In this document: piece by piece, positions 1 to 6,029 of the stretch | How positions within the stretch are numbered: position 1 is the stretch's first letter | Layout of the letters: each line of letters opens with the position of its first letter | Assembly: GCA_946055445.1 (NCBI GenBank) | Contig: CAMGGF010000084.1 | Span: forward strand, 1 to 6,082 | Source: an uncultured Ruminococcus sp. | GTDB lineage: Bacteria; Bacillota; Clostridia; Oscillospirales; Acutalibacteraceae | DNA length: 6,082 nucleotides | Direction: 5' to 3' | Position numbers and translations under genes: made by a program | The notes under the pieces: generated by a model | Seen by the model: the letters and a program-made list of their open reading frames with translations, nothing else | The model's database searches: none | Told to the model about the DNA's origin: nothing

Positions 1-760
1 TGATTTGCAGTACGCCGTCGGGGTTGTCACGGTACGCCAACAGTTCACTGACCGTCACCAACTGAAATCCGCGTTCGCACAGCGCAGGCACAAGTTCCTC
101 CACCGCATCTGCGGTCGGCTTAAACAAATCGTGCATCAAAATAATATCGCCGTCCTCGGCGTGGTCCAAAACGCGCTGTACGGTGGTATTTTTGTTTTGG
201 TGACTCCAATCCATTGTATCTACCGTCCAAAGCACCGCAGGCGTTTGCAAAACGGCATACAGCGTATTGTCATATGCCCCGCCCGGCGGACGCAAAACGG
301 TAGTATGCCGCCCTGTAACTTCAAAAATCTTTTGGTCGTTTTTCGAAAGTTGTTCACGGATTTCCGTCTCGGAAAGTCCTTTGAGCATAATGTGGTCATA
401 GGTATGGTTTCCCAATTCACAGCCGGACGCGGCAATTCGTTTCAGGGTTTCTTCACGCCCGTCAATGCGGCTGCCGACAATAAAAAAGGTTGCCCTGCCC
501 CCTACTGCCTCCAAAGCGTCTAAAATCCGCAAGTCCACAGGGCCGTAGGGCCCGTCATCAAAGGTCAGCGCAAGCATCGGCCGCGTTGGGTCGATTTGCC
601 GCACGGGCGCGCTCACCTCGGCTTGTGTGTCAGCGCGGTTACGCGGCAGATTTTCGTTCTTTTCCATACCGAACAAGCCATACAGCAGAAACAGCACACC
701 GAGAACAATCAAAACAGTGCCGAGCACCGCCGCCAACAGTTTTTTTGCGCGTATCACCAT
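1..760 (-). CDS. Membrane-anchored polysaccharide deacetylase, NodB domain (C-terminus runs off the window)
   Basis: The frame is open from an ATG at 760 to the window edge, giving 253 residues with no stop, so only the extreme C-terminus is missing. Residues 8-31 are a hydrophobic helix after a basic start (MVIRAKK), an uncleaved signal or membrane anchor. The NodB/CE4 domain spans about 62-243 with all five motifs: TFDDG (66-70, general base and metal Asp), HTYDH (119-123, metal His pair), RPPGG (157-161), D181..W185, and LMHD (208-211, His210). Family knowledge: these are metal-dependent hydrolases removing N- or O-acetyl groups from extracellular glycans such as peptidoglycan, chitooligosaccharide or xylan. 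The intact motifs suggest an active enzyme, but the substrate cannot be told from sequence. The domain ends with the usual GFQLVTVSELL strand-helix, so the stop should lie within a few tens of residues. It lies 111 bases downstream of the symporter gene on the same strand, with a terminator between. Confidence 0.95.
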   Translation of the reverse strand, partial: MVIRAKKLLAAVLGTVLIVLGVLFLLYGLFGMEKNENLPRNRADTQAEVSAPVRQIDPTRPMLALTFDDGPYGPVDLRILDALEAVGGRATFFIVGSRIDGREETLKRIAASGCELGNHTYDHIMLKGLSETEIREQLSKNDQKIFEVTGRHTTVLRPPGGAYDNTLYAVLQTPAVLWTVDTMDWSHQNKNTTVQRVLDHAEDGDIILMHDLFKPTADAVEELVPALCERGFQLVTVSELLAYRDNPDGVLQI

Positions 761-767
761 AGAAAAG

Positions 768-774
768 CCGCCTT
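768..774 (-). promoter_or_regulatory. Ribosome-binding site of the deacetylase gene
   Basis: On the minus strand AAGGCGG lies 7 bases before the ATG at 760, one mismatch from AAGGAGG. It supports this ATG over the internal Met32, which would remove the membrane helix. Confidence 0.6.
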
Positions 775-790
775 TTTGCTTTTGTTCTAC

Positions 791-819
791 CTTATATATA
801 TTCACTTTTCACGCAAAAA
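791..819 (-). promoter_or_regulatory. Weak candidate promoter for the deacetylase gene
   Basis: Minus-strand TATAAG (796-791) is a 5/6 match to a -10 box. The hexamer 17 bases upstream, TTTTTG (819-814), is a poor -35 and overlaps the tail of the symporter terminator. The AT-rich stretch is the only promoter-like sequence between the terminator and the gene, so the gene is either transcribed from here or by read-through. Confidence 0.3.
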
Positions 820-864
820 GACCGCAGGGACAGCCTGCAAACGGCATTCCCTGCGGTCTTTTTT
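815..864 (-). terminator. Intrinsic terminator after the sodium:alanine symporter gene
   Basis: A perfect 16-base inverted repeat (815-830 pairing with 848-863) encloses a 17-base loop. The core GACCGCAGGGA is GC-rich and flanked by A5/T5, so the minus-strand RNA ends in a run of U. It starts 8 bases after the symporter stop codon. The flanking A and T runs make it able to act in either direction, but no plus-strand gene runs into it. Confidence 0.85.
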
Positions 865-871
865 CCAAAAC

Positions 872-2311
872 TTACTTTCGATAGGTGATTTTAAAGACAT
901 CGTTTTGATGAAAGGATAAAAGCGGTGAAACATTTTTGTGCTTGAACACGCGCTGTCGGTAATTCTCGGTAATGCGGAACACAAGCGGCGACAGACACAG
1001 CAAACCGATTAAATTCGGCAGTGCCATTAAACCGTTGAAGGTATCCGACAAATCCCAAACCAACTGCACACTTGAAACCGAGCCGATAAAGGACACCAAT
1101 AAGAACAGAATTTTATAGACCTGCATACTTTTTCTGCCGCCGAGATATTCCGACACGCGACAGCCGTATACCGACCAGCCGAGCAGCGTGGAAAATGCGA
1201 ACAATACAATACCCACTGACACAATATAACTCCCCGCCGCGCCGAACACGCTTTCAAAGGCGTACATCGTAACTGCGACGCCTTCCAAACCCTCGACGGT
1301 ATGCGCGCCTGTGGTTAAAATCGCCAACGCGGTCAAGGTACAAATGACAATCGTATCAAAAAACACTTCAAAAATACCCCAAAGCCCTTGTTCAACAGGC
1401 TCTTCGACATCAGCGGAAGCATGCACAAGCACAGACGAGCCAAGCCCCGCTTCGTTTGAGAAAATACCGCGGGCGAAGCCGTAGCGCATCGCTCTTGCAA
1501 TGCCGTAGCCCAAAACGCCGCCGCCGACAGATTTCAGTTGAAACGCGCCCGTAAAAATTTCACCGAGCGCCGGCAAGATATGACGGAAATTCGCTAAAAC
1601 AACCGCGAGCGCACCGAAAATATACAAAAGCGCCATAAACGGCACAAATTTTTCGGTGACGGTCACAATGCGTTTGAGTCCCCCGAACACGATAAACCCC
1701 GCCAGCAGGCAGACGATGATACCCGTAACATAGTTCGGAATGTGAAACGATTGCGCCATTGCCGTGGAAATCCCGTTGACCTGCGCCACAGAGCCGATAC
1801 CAAAAGAGGCAAACAGGCAAAACACCGCAAATAAAACAGCCAGCCACTTTTGATGTAACCCTTTTTCAATATAATACATCGGGCCGCCGACCCATTCACC
1901 TTTTTCATTTTTATGGCGAAAATAGATACCGAGTACGATTTCGGCATATTTGGTCATCATACCGAAAAACGCGGAAACCCACATCCAAAAAATCGCACCC
2001 GCACCGCCTGCGGCAATCGCGGTTGCCACGCCGACAATGTTGCCCGTACCAACCGTTGCCGCCAACGCCGTTGCCAACGCCTGAAACGGTGAAATGGCGT
2101 CTTTGTCTTTGGATTTTTCCGCATTCTCTTTGCGGAACATAGAAAAAATTGTGTTCTTTAAGGCATAGCCGAATTTTGTGACTTGAAAAAACCGTGTACC
2201 GACGGTCAAATACAATCCGACCGCCAACAACAGCAAGAGCATCGGTATGCCCCACACCACATTGTTCACCTTGCTGTTCACATTCTCGATGACCTGAAAA
2301 ATTGCGTCCAT
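872..2311 (-). CDS. Sodium:alanine/glycine symporter, AGCS family
   Basis: This 479-residue protein has the full family length. Family knowledge: AGCS (TC 2.A.25) carriers import alanine and/or glycine with Na+ across the cytoplasmic membrane, using a LeuT-type fold. In the sequence I see about eleven hydrophobic segments (for example 20-38, 78-100, 104-130, 155-175, 193-212, 222-242, 309-335, 355-380, 398-418, 427-447). I also see the glycine-rich stretch ATVGTGNIVGVATAIAAGG (85-103), GGPMYYIEKGL (142-152), and the hallmark RGIFSNEAGLGSS (281-293) followed by VHASADVEEPVEQGLWG. The ATG at 2311 is preceded by GGAGG with a 5-base spacer. An extended -10 promoter lies just upstream and a terminator follows the stop, so it is probably transcribed alone. 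Glycine riboswitches often precede this family in Firmicutes, but the predicted leader of about 20 nt has no room for one. Whether alanine, glycine or both are carried is not decidable here. Confidence 0.96.
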   Translation of the reverse strand: MDAIFQVIENVNSKVNNVVWGIPMLLLLLAVGLYLTVGTRFFQVTKFGYALKNTIFSMFRKENAEKSKDKDAISPFQALATALAATVGTGNIVGVATAIAAGGAGAIFWMWVSAFFGMMTKYAEIVLGIYFRHKNEKGEWVGGPMYYIEKGLHQKWLAVLFAVFCLFASFGIGSVAQVNGISTAMAQSFHIPNYVTGIIVCLLAGFIVFGGLKRIVTVTEKFVPFMALLYIFGALAVVLANFRHILPALGEIFTGAFQLKSVGGGVLGYGIARAMRYGFARGIFSNEAGLGSSVLVHASADVEEPVEQGLWGIFEVFFDTIVICTLTALAILTTGAHTVEGLEGVAVTMYAFESVFGAAGSYIVSVGIVLFAFSTLLGWSVYGCRVSEYLGGRKSMQVYKILFLLVSFIGSVSSVQLVWDLSDTFNGLMALPNLIGLLCLSPLVFRITENYRQRVFKHKNVSPLLSFHQNDVFKITYRK

Positions 2312-2316
2312 AGCCG

Positions 2317-2321
2317 CCTCC
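2317..2321 (-). promoter_or_regulatory. Ribosome-binding site of the symporter gene
   Basis: GGAGG on the minus strand, five bases before the ATG at 2311, in the context ACGGAGGCGGCT. It fixes the start of the symporter. Confidence 0.7.
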
Positions 2322-2338
2322 GTAAAAAAACTGCCATT

Positions 2339-2367
2339 ATTGTATCACAAGAAAGCAAAAAATCCAA
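2339..2367 (-). promoter_or_regulatory. Extended -10 promoter of the symporter gene
   Basis: Minus-strand TGATACAAT (2347-2339) is an extended -10 element, with TACAAT matching 5/6. TTGGAT (2367-2362) sits exactly 17 bases upstream as a weak -35. The predicted start near 2332 leaves a leader of about 20 nt containing only the GGAGG site. The -35 lies directly beside the U-tract of the preceding gene's terminator. Confidence 0.5.
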
Positions 2368-2368
2368 C

Positions 2369-2429
2369 AAAAAAATGCGGCGGGAAGGAAAATTTGCAAA
2401 CCTGTAAATTTTCACATCCGCGCCGCATT
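2369..2429 (-). terminator. Nested-hairpin intrinsic terminator of the arabinofuranosidase gene
   Basis: An outer 9-bp stem (AATGCGGCG at 2374-2382 with CGCCGCATT at 2421-2429) encloses a perfect inner 8-bp stem (GAAAATTT 2388-2395 with AAATTTTC 2406-2413), separated by short internal loops. On the minus strand it is followed by seven T (2375-2369). It begins about 31 bases after the stop at 2461. Confidence 0.85.
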
Positions 2430-2460
2430 GCAAAACACTGTATACGAACGGTTTTATCGG

Positions 2461-4707
2461 TTATTTCTGTTTCTTTTTGCGGCGCAAATATACAATCGCC
2501 GCCGCGCCTGCCGCAAACACGCCCGCCGCCGCAGGCACTGCAATCACCAAAACGCGTTCCAACGGCGTATAATACTTGGAAGTTTCGGGCATTTTCGGCA
2601 ATTTGTAAAGGCCCTGTAATTTGGTATTCCCACCGTACACCACACGCAGAATATTGACAGAGTATCCCGCCGCCTCTACGGTCGGCGTTTCCATATCTTC
2701 CGCTTTTTTGATTGTCGGCACGACCGTTGTTTTGCCAAGTTCGTTGCACGCGGAAACCCTGCTGTCGGACAGCGTCAGCACATCGGCATAGTTCACCTTT
2801 CCGAACCCGTCAAGGTTATAGGTAAACGCTTTGTCTTCGCCTGTGGTATTCACCAGTTTTATATACAGGATTTCCTGCGTGGGGTCAACCGTCACCGACT
2901 GATACACACCGTCATTGCCGTCAGGCAATTCGGCTTCGATATAGTCAGTCCCTGTATTATTCATAAAGAGCATTTGCGTGTAATAACTCGGTGTATGCAC
3001 CACGCTGTACGCATCAAACCAAATCAAGTTAATATTCCATTGCTGTGCATCGCTTTTGGCAAGCAACGGCGCATAAGACGCCATAACCACGACATCGCCG
3101 TTCTTTTCAAGGCTTGTCATATATGCCGCTTCCGAAAGCGCCGCTTTTAAGTTGGATTTGGTTTGCAGCGTGCCGACGCCTCTCGAAGTTGCCGCATATT
3201 CGCCTAAAAAGACTTTTGCACCGTCACGGTCATACCTTGTATAGCGGTCAATGTTTTCCAGATACCACCAATCGTCTTGATAGTAATGCTCATCCACAAC
3301 GGTATCTGCATAGTCTTTTGAGAGGATTTCCCACGACTTGTCAAACTGTTCACCGGAACTGACAGGTCCTGCGGAAGTAATTACCGTAATATCGGGATAT
3401 TTTTCATTCACCGCCGCTTTTAAGGCTTGCAGATTGCGGAAATAGACCTCGCCCCAGTTTTCATTGCCCAAGCCGATATACGAAAGCCCGAACGGCGCGG
3501 GATGCCCGTTTTCAGCGCGCTTTGCGCCCCACTCGGTTGAAACATCGCCGTTGGCGTATTCGATTAAATCGAGAATATCCTGCACATAATTGTCCCATTC
3601 CTCCGTACCCGGACGCAGAGCAATCGTATCCAAATATTCTTCCCATTCTTCGGCGGTCATTTCGCCGGATTTATACTTCGCATAGGTCTCATCATATCCA
3701 CAGCGCGCCTGACAAATCAACCCCACATTGAGAATCGGCACAGGCGCGGCACCCAAATCCTCGCAAAGTTGAAAATACTCGTGATAGCCGACGGAAAAAC
3801 TGTTGTTGTAATCCAATTCCGCATTTCGCCACAAATTGTAAAACTGTTTGCGGCTTTCCAAAGGACCGATTGTATCTTTCCAATTAAACAGATTTTCAAG
3901 GCTGTCCCCCTCCGCGACACAGCCGCCGGGGAACCGCAGAAACGCGGGGTGCATTTCAGAAAGCGCGTCGAACAAATCCTGCCGCAAAGAGGTGTATTTC
4001 CAAGTATCTGCATCATAGCCGTAACTTTTTTGCGGGTATAAACACACAAAATCAAAGCTCCCATCCCCCGCGCCGAATTCCAAACCCAACATACCCGCTT
4101 CGGTTTTTGCCGCGGACAAATCTACGGTGTATTTTGCCCATTCGGCCGTCTGCACACGGAAAGTCACGGTATCGGACAGTTTTTCCCCTTTATCATTTTC
4201 CAAATAGGCGTTTACCGTGGTATCCGTTTCTTTAAACCACAGCGAAAGCGTATACACTTCGCCGGCTTTAACGCCCATACTGCCGGCGTCTTTGCTTTTG
4301 GGATTAACATCATAGGTTTTATAATCGTAATATTCACAAAAGCCGTAATTCTTGACCGTACGGTCTTTGGCATCGGGCATATAAATATATGCGGGGTTGT
4401 TGTCGGAGATGCCGTTGCCGTATTTGCGAATATACTGCCCGTCAAACTCCCAGCCGGAAAGTATTCTCGCTTCACCGTGCAAATACTCAAAAGAGTTATT
4501 GCGCACCAAATTGGCATTCAAACCGCCTTCCACAGCAAAGTTAATGTCTTCAATAAACGCGCCGTACAAGGTGTCGCTGATGCGGTGCGAAACATTGTCG
4601 GCAGAAATCGTTACCGTTTGCACGGCAGGTTTTGCGGCGAAAGCCATCTGCGCTGTACCGAGCAGCAAAAGCAAGGCAAGGACAAGTGAAACACCCTTTT
4701 TCAACAT
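2461..4707 (-). CDS. Secreted, membrane-anchored alpha-L-arabinofuranosidase, glycoside hydrolase family 51
   Basis: This is a 748-residue protein. I start it at the ATG at 4707, which begins a typical signal peptide (MLKKG, a leucine-rich core, cleavage near AFA/AKP at 24/25) and has a Shine-Dalgarno. The longer frame to 4788 would bury that signal. Family knowledge: GH51 retaining enzymes release terminal L-arabinofuranose from arabinoxylan, arabinan or arabinogalactan. An N-terminal strand region with YGAFIEDI (48-55) is followed by a jelly-roll-like insert (about 80-225) resembling the CBM4/9-like module of longer GH51 enzymes. The catalytic barrel follows with HPAFLRFPGG (253-262), FNWKDTIGP (274-282), the acid/base in GLGNENWG (Glu416) and the nucleophile in VFLGEYAA (Glu503). 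A C-terminal beta domain (about 560-690) carries the arabinofuranosidase C-terminal fold. Residues 714-741 form an Ala/Val-rich transmembrane segment with an RRKKKQK tail, preceded by MPETS (706-710). The enzyme is therefore expected at the outer face of the cell, anchored in the membrane or possibly sorted to the wall. It is monocistronic by its flanking promoter and terminator. Confidence 0.93.
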   Translation of the reverse strand: MLKKGVSLVLALLLLLGTAQMAFAAKPAVQTVTISADNVSHRISDTLYGAFIEDINFAVEGGLNANLVRNNSFEYLHGEARILSGWEFDGQYIRKYGNGISDNNPAYIYMPDAKDRTVKNYGFCEYYDYKTYDVNPKSKDAGSMGVKAGEVYTLSLWFKETDTTVNAYLENDKGEKLSDTVTFRVQTAEWAKYTVDLSAAKTEAGMLGLEFGAGDGSFDFVCLYPQKSYGYDADTWKYTSLRQDLFDALSEMHPAFLRFPGGCVAEGDSLENLFNWKDTIGPLESRKQFYNLWRNAELDYNNSFSVGYHEYFQLCEDLGAAPVPILNVGLICQARCGYDETYAKYKSGEMTAEEWEEYLDTIALRPGTEEWDNYVQDILDLIEYANGDVSTEWGAKRAENGHPAPFGLSYIGLGNENWGEVYFRNLQALKAAVNEKYPDITVITSAGPVSSGEQFDKSWEILSKDYADTVVDEHYYQDDWWYLENIDRYTRYDRDGAKVFLGEYAATSRGVGTLQTKSNLKAALSEAAYMTSLEKNGDVVVMASYAPLLAKSDAQQWNINLIWFDAYSVVHTPSYYTQMLFMNNTGTDYIEAELPDGNDGVYQSVTVDPTQEILYIKLVNTTGEDKAFTYNLDGFGKVNYADVLTLSDSRVSACNELGKTTVVPTIKKAEDMETPTVEAAGYSVNILRVVYGGNTKLQGLYKLPKMPETSKYYTPLERVLVIAVPAAAGVFAAGAAAIVYLRRKKKQK

Positions 4708-4714
4708 AAAAACG

Positions 4715-4720
4715 CCCCCT
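4715..4720 (-). promoter_or_regulatory. Ribosome-binding site that sets the arabinofuranosidase start
   Basis: Minus-strand AGGGGG lies 7 bases before the ATG at 4707. The alternative in-frame start at 4788 lies upstream of the candidate promoter, so 4707 is preferred. Confidence 0.6.
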
Positions 4721-4736
4721 AAAATCAACTGATTTA

Positions 4737-4766
4737 ATAGTAACACGATTGGGGCATTCCCCGCAA
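4737..4766 (-). promoter_or_regulatory. Candidate extended -10 promoter of the arabinofuranosidase gene
   Basis: Minus-strand TGTTACTAT (4745-4737) gives an extended -10 with a 4/6 hexamer. TTGCGG (4766-4761) lies 18 bases upstream as a weak -35. The start would fall near 4730, about 23 bases before the ATG. Confidence 0.4.
4751..4762. promoter_or_regulatory. GGGG-CATT-CCCC inverted repeat inside the arabinofuranosidase promoter
   Basis: The 12-base inverted repeat GGGGCATTCCCC lies between the proposed -35 and -10 boxes and touches the -35. A small dyad there is well placed for a repressor or activator, for instance a sugar-responsive one, but it resembles no operator I can name. The regulator is unknown and the site is inferred only from symmetry and position. 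Confidence 0.3.
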
Positions 4767-4819
4767 GTCTTTTTCGGAAATTTTTCACAAAAACCTAAAA
4801 GTCCCACGGGCTAAAACAG

Positions 4820-4848
4820 TTGAATTCGTGCAGTTTTCATGTTACACT
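4820..4848 (+). promoter_or_regulatory. Candidate extended -10 promoter of the FRG-domain gene
   Basis: TTGAAT (4820-4825, 4/6 to the -35 consensus), a 17-base spacer, then TACACT (4843-4848, 4/6) preceded by TGT, an extended -10. The predicted start near 4855 leaves a very short leader before the ATG at 4865. It points away from the arabinofuranosidase promoter, making the region divergent. Confidence 0.4.
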
Positions 4849-4851
4849 TTT

Positions 4852-4860
4852 GGTGGGTGA
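4852..4860 (+). promoter_or_regulatory. Ribosome-binding site of the FRG-domain gene
   Basis: GGTGGGTGA ends four bases before the ATG at 4865 and can pair with the 16S tail through its GGTGAT end (4856-4861). It supports that ATG over the upstream in-frame TTG at 4820, which falls in the promoter. Confidence 0.5.
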
Positions 4861-4864
4861 TACT

Positions 4865-5830
4865 ATGGCAAGGTTAGAAAATTTGAAAAAGCCCGACGGT
4901 ACGGTTTCGGGGCGTTTGCGCCGCCGTTTGGAAGACGCGCTGGATGTCAGTTTTGCCGTTTCGCAAATCCAAATAACCACAATGGAAGAATTTGAAGCCG
5001 AATTATTCGTGCCGTTTGAAGCGGGCAACCCGATTTTTTACCGCGGCGAACGCATTTGCAGTGCCAAACGGCGTTTGGTGCCGACCTATCTGCGCACACC
5101 TGAATTGTTCAACCCGCAAGGCGATATATTTCAATATATCACGGGGCAAACGCTATTCGATTTTTACACGGCGAAACAATCGTTTTGTGCCGTGTATGAA
5201 ACGCTCTACGGCAAGCCTGATATAGACCGTATGTACCCGATGCTCGCCTTTGCACAGCATTATCTTGACATAAGCCCCTTTATCGATTTCAGCGCATCTT
5301 TGTATGTTGCGCTTTCCTTTGCATTAAAAGGCAGGCAAGCGTTTTCCGACGATATTGTCATTTACACAGCCTTCGACATCGGCGACGATGACACGACCTG
5401 CGACGAAGAACAGGTCAACCGCTGGCTGTCCGATTACAGTGTGGGTATTGTGCACGCTGAAACCGCCGAAGAAGTGCGCGCACTGCTTAGTGAATACCAA
5501 AAACAAACAGGCACTTCCCCCGCCGCGCTCTTACGCAACCCGAAAGAAATGGAATTGCTGTTTGCGAGTGTTTCCCCCACGGCGAAACTGATTAACATTC
5601 CCACCAACGATTTGATGAAATACCAACAAGGTGTGTTTTTACTGCTCAACAACTTCTGTTTAATGGACACCGCCTATTTCACCAAAACCGTGCGGCAGAG
5701 TTTTGTCATTAAAAAGTTTGTCATCCGTAAAGAGATTTGCCCGCAACTTTTAAAACTGTTGGAGGATAAAGCCCCGCAATACCGCTACCGCTGTCTTTTG
5801 GATATTGCCGAGGCGGTAAAGGAAGAGTAA
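4865..5830 (+). CDS. FRG-domain protein of unknown function
   Basis: This 321-residue protein starts at the ATG at 4865. A TTG 45 bases upstream is in frame but lies inside the likely promoter. No signal peptide or membrane segment is visible, so it is probably cytoplasmic. FRG family signatures are present in order: FYRGE (58-62), the defining (F/Y)RG motif; LVPTYLR (71-77); the central block AQHYLDISPFIDFSASLYVALSFA (130-153), matching the usual pattern of QHYG, PT, LLD and ALxFA though several positions differ; and YQQGVFLLLNN (253-263), matching the typical QQGxF block near the domain end. A helical tail (about 280-321) follows. The family is widespread, patchily distributed and not assigned a reaction that I can state. 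The conserved Arg, His and Asp positions suggest catalysis or nucleotide binding, but that is inference. It stands alone, divergent from a glycosidase gene and next to repeats, which fits an accessory or transferred gene. I am confident of the domain, not of the function. Confidence 0.85.
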   Translation: MARLENLKKPDGTVSGRLRRRLEDALDVSFAVSQIQITTMEEFEAELFVPFEAGNPIFYRGERICSAKRRLVPTYLRTPELFNPQGDIFQYITGQTLFDFYTAKQSFCAVYETLYGKPDIDRMYPMLAFAQHYLDISPFIDFSASLYVALSFALKGRQAFSDDIVIYTAFDIGDDDTTCDEEQVNRWLSDYSVGIVHAETAEEVRALLSEYQKQTGTSPAALLRNPKEMELLFASVSPTAKLINIPTNDLMKYQQGVFLLLNNFCLMDTAYFTKTVRQSFVIKKFVIRKEICPQLLKLLEDKAPQYRYRCLLDIAEAVKEE

Positions 5831-5941
5831 GGGGTTTTGCATAAATGAAACAGGGAGTACGATTCGATGGCGGATTACATTGCTGCACACGCATACACAG
5901 TAAATCACCGCGCACAAATTGGGGGTTGCGGGGGTGTTATC
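5831..5941. other. Spacer after the FRG gene with no convincing gene or terminator
   Basis: No hairpin with a U-tract follows the stop at 5830. The stretch has an ATG at 5868 preceded by AGGGAG with a suitable gap, and that frame stays open to the window edge (see findings). Its translation passes straight through the palindromic repeats, so I do not annotate it as a gene. Two G-runs (5921-5925 and 5930-5934) lie just before the first palindrome. Confidence 0.5.
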
Positions 5942-5967
5942 GGAACGGGCAATACCCGTTCCCTACA
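5942..5967. repeat. Palindromic repeat unit 1 (perfect 8-bp hairpin)
   Basis: GGAACGGG (5942-5949) and CCCGTTCC (5955-5962) form a perfect stem around the loop CAATA, followed by CTACA. There is no T-tract on either side, so it is not a standard terminator. Its form matches short extragenic palindromes found in many copies in Clostridia genomes; copy number cannot be seen in this window. Confidence 0.7.
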
Positions 5968-5986
5968 CATAAAATGCAATACGAGC

Positions 5987-6011
5987 GTAGGGGGCGTCGA
6001 CTCGGCGCCCC
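5987..6011. repeat. Palindromic repeat unit 2
   Basis: GTAG is followed by GGGGCGTCGA (5991-6000), one central base, and TCGGCGCCCC (6002-6011). The arms are complementary except for one G.T wobble position. The leading GTAGGG is the inverse of the CCCTAC that closes unit 1 (5961-5966), so units 1 and 2 are arranged head to head about 20 bases apart. Confidence 0.7.
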
Positions 6012-6013
6012 GT

Positions 6014-6027
6014 TGTAGGGGCGGGTT
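6014..6027. repeat. Half of a third palindromic unit, apparently truncated
   Basis: TGTAGGGGCGGGTTA (6015-6029, core GTAGGGGCGGG) repeats the GTAGGGG opening of unit 2, but the expected complementary right arm (an inverse such as CCCGCCCCTAC) does not follow. The sequence changes to AT-rich DNA with no further G-runs of this type after about 6030. Confidence 0.5.
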
Positions 6028-6029
6028 AG

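Noticed and set aside
5..523. 172-codon plus-strand open frame
   Set aside because: It is antisense to the NodB deacetylase, whose minus-strand frame shows all catalytic motifs. The plus-strand translation is rich in Arg, Gln and His, with no recognisable domain.
2312..2460. Glycine riboswitch upstream of the symporter, as often seen in this family
   Set aside because: The region is filled by the preceding gene's terminator and the promoter. The predicted leader is about 20 nt, and no tandem aptamer-like structure is visible.
2501..2540. GC-rich GCC-type repeat
   Set aside because: It is explained as the codons of the Ala-rich transmembrane helix at the C-terminus of the arabinofuranosidase.
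4708..4788. 27-residue N-terminal extension of the arabinofuranosidase
   Set aside because: It would place the signal peptide internally and overlap the candidate promoter. The ATG at 4707 has a Shine-Dalgarno and begins a normal signal peptide.
5942..5962. Intrinsic terminator for the FRG gene
   Set aside because: The hairpin is perfect but is followed by CTACACAT rather than a T-run, lies 111 bases after the stop, and belongs to a cluster of similar palindromes.
5845..6018. 57-codon frame starting at ATG 5845 after the FRG gene
   Set aside because: The Shine-Dalgarno is weak, and the translation is Arg- and Gly-rich and mostly derived from the palindromic repeats, a common source of spurious small proteins.
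5942..6025. CRISPR array
   Set aside because: The units differ in sequence, are palindromic and closely spaced, and there are no regular unique spacers between identical repeats.
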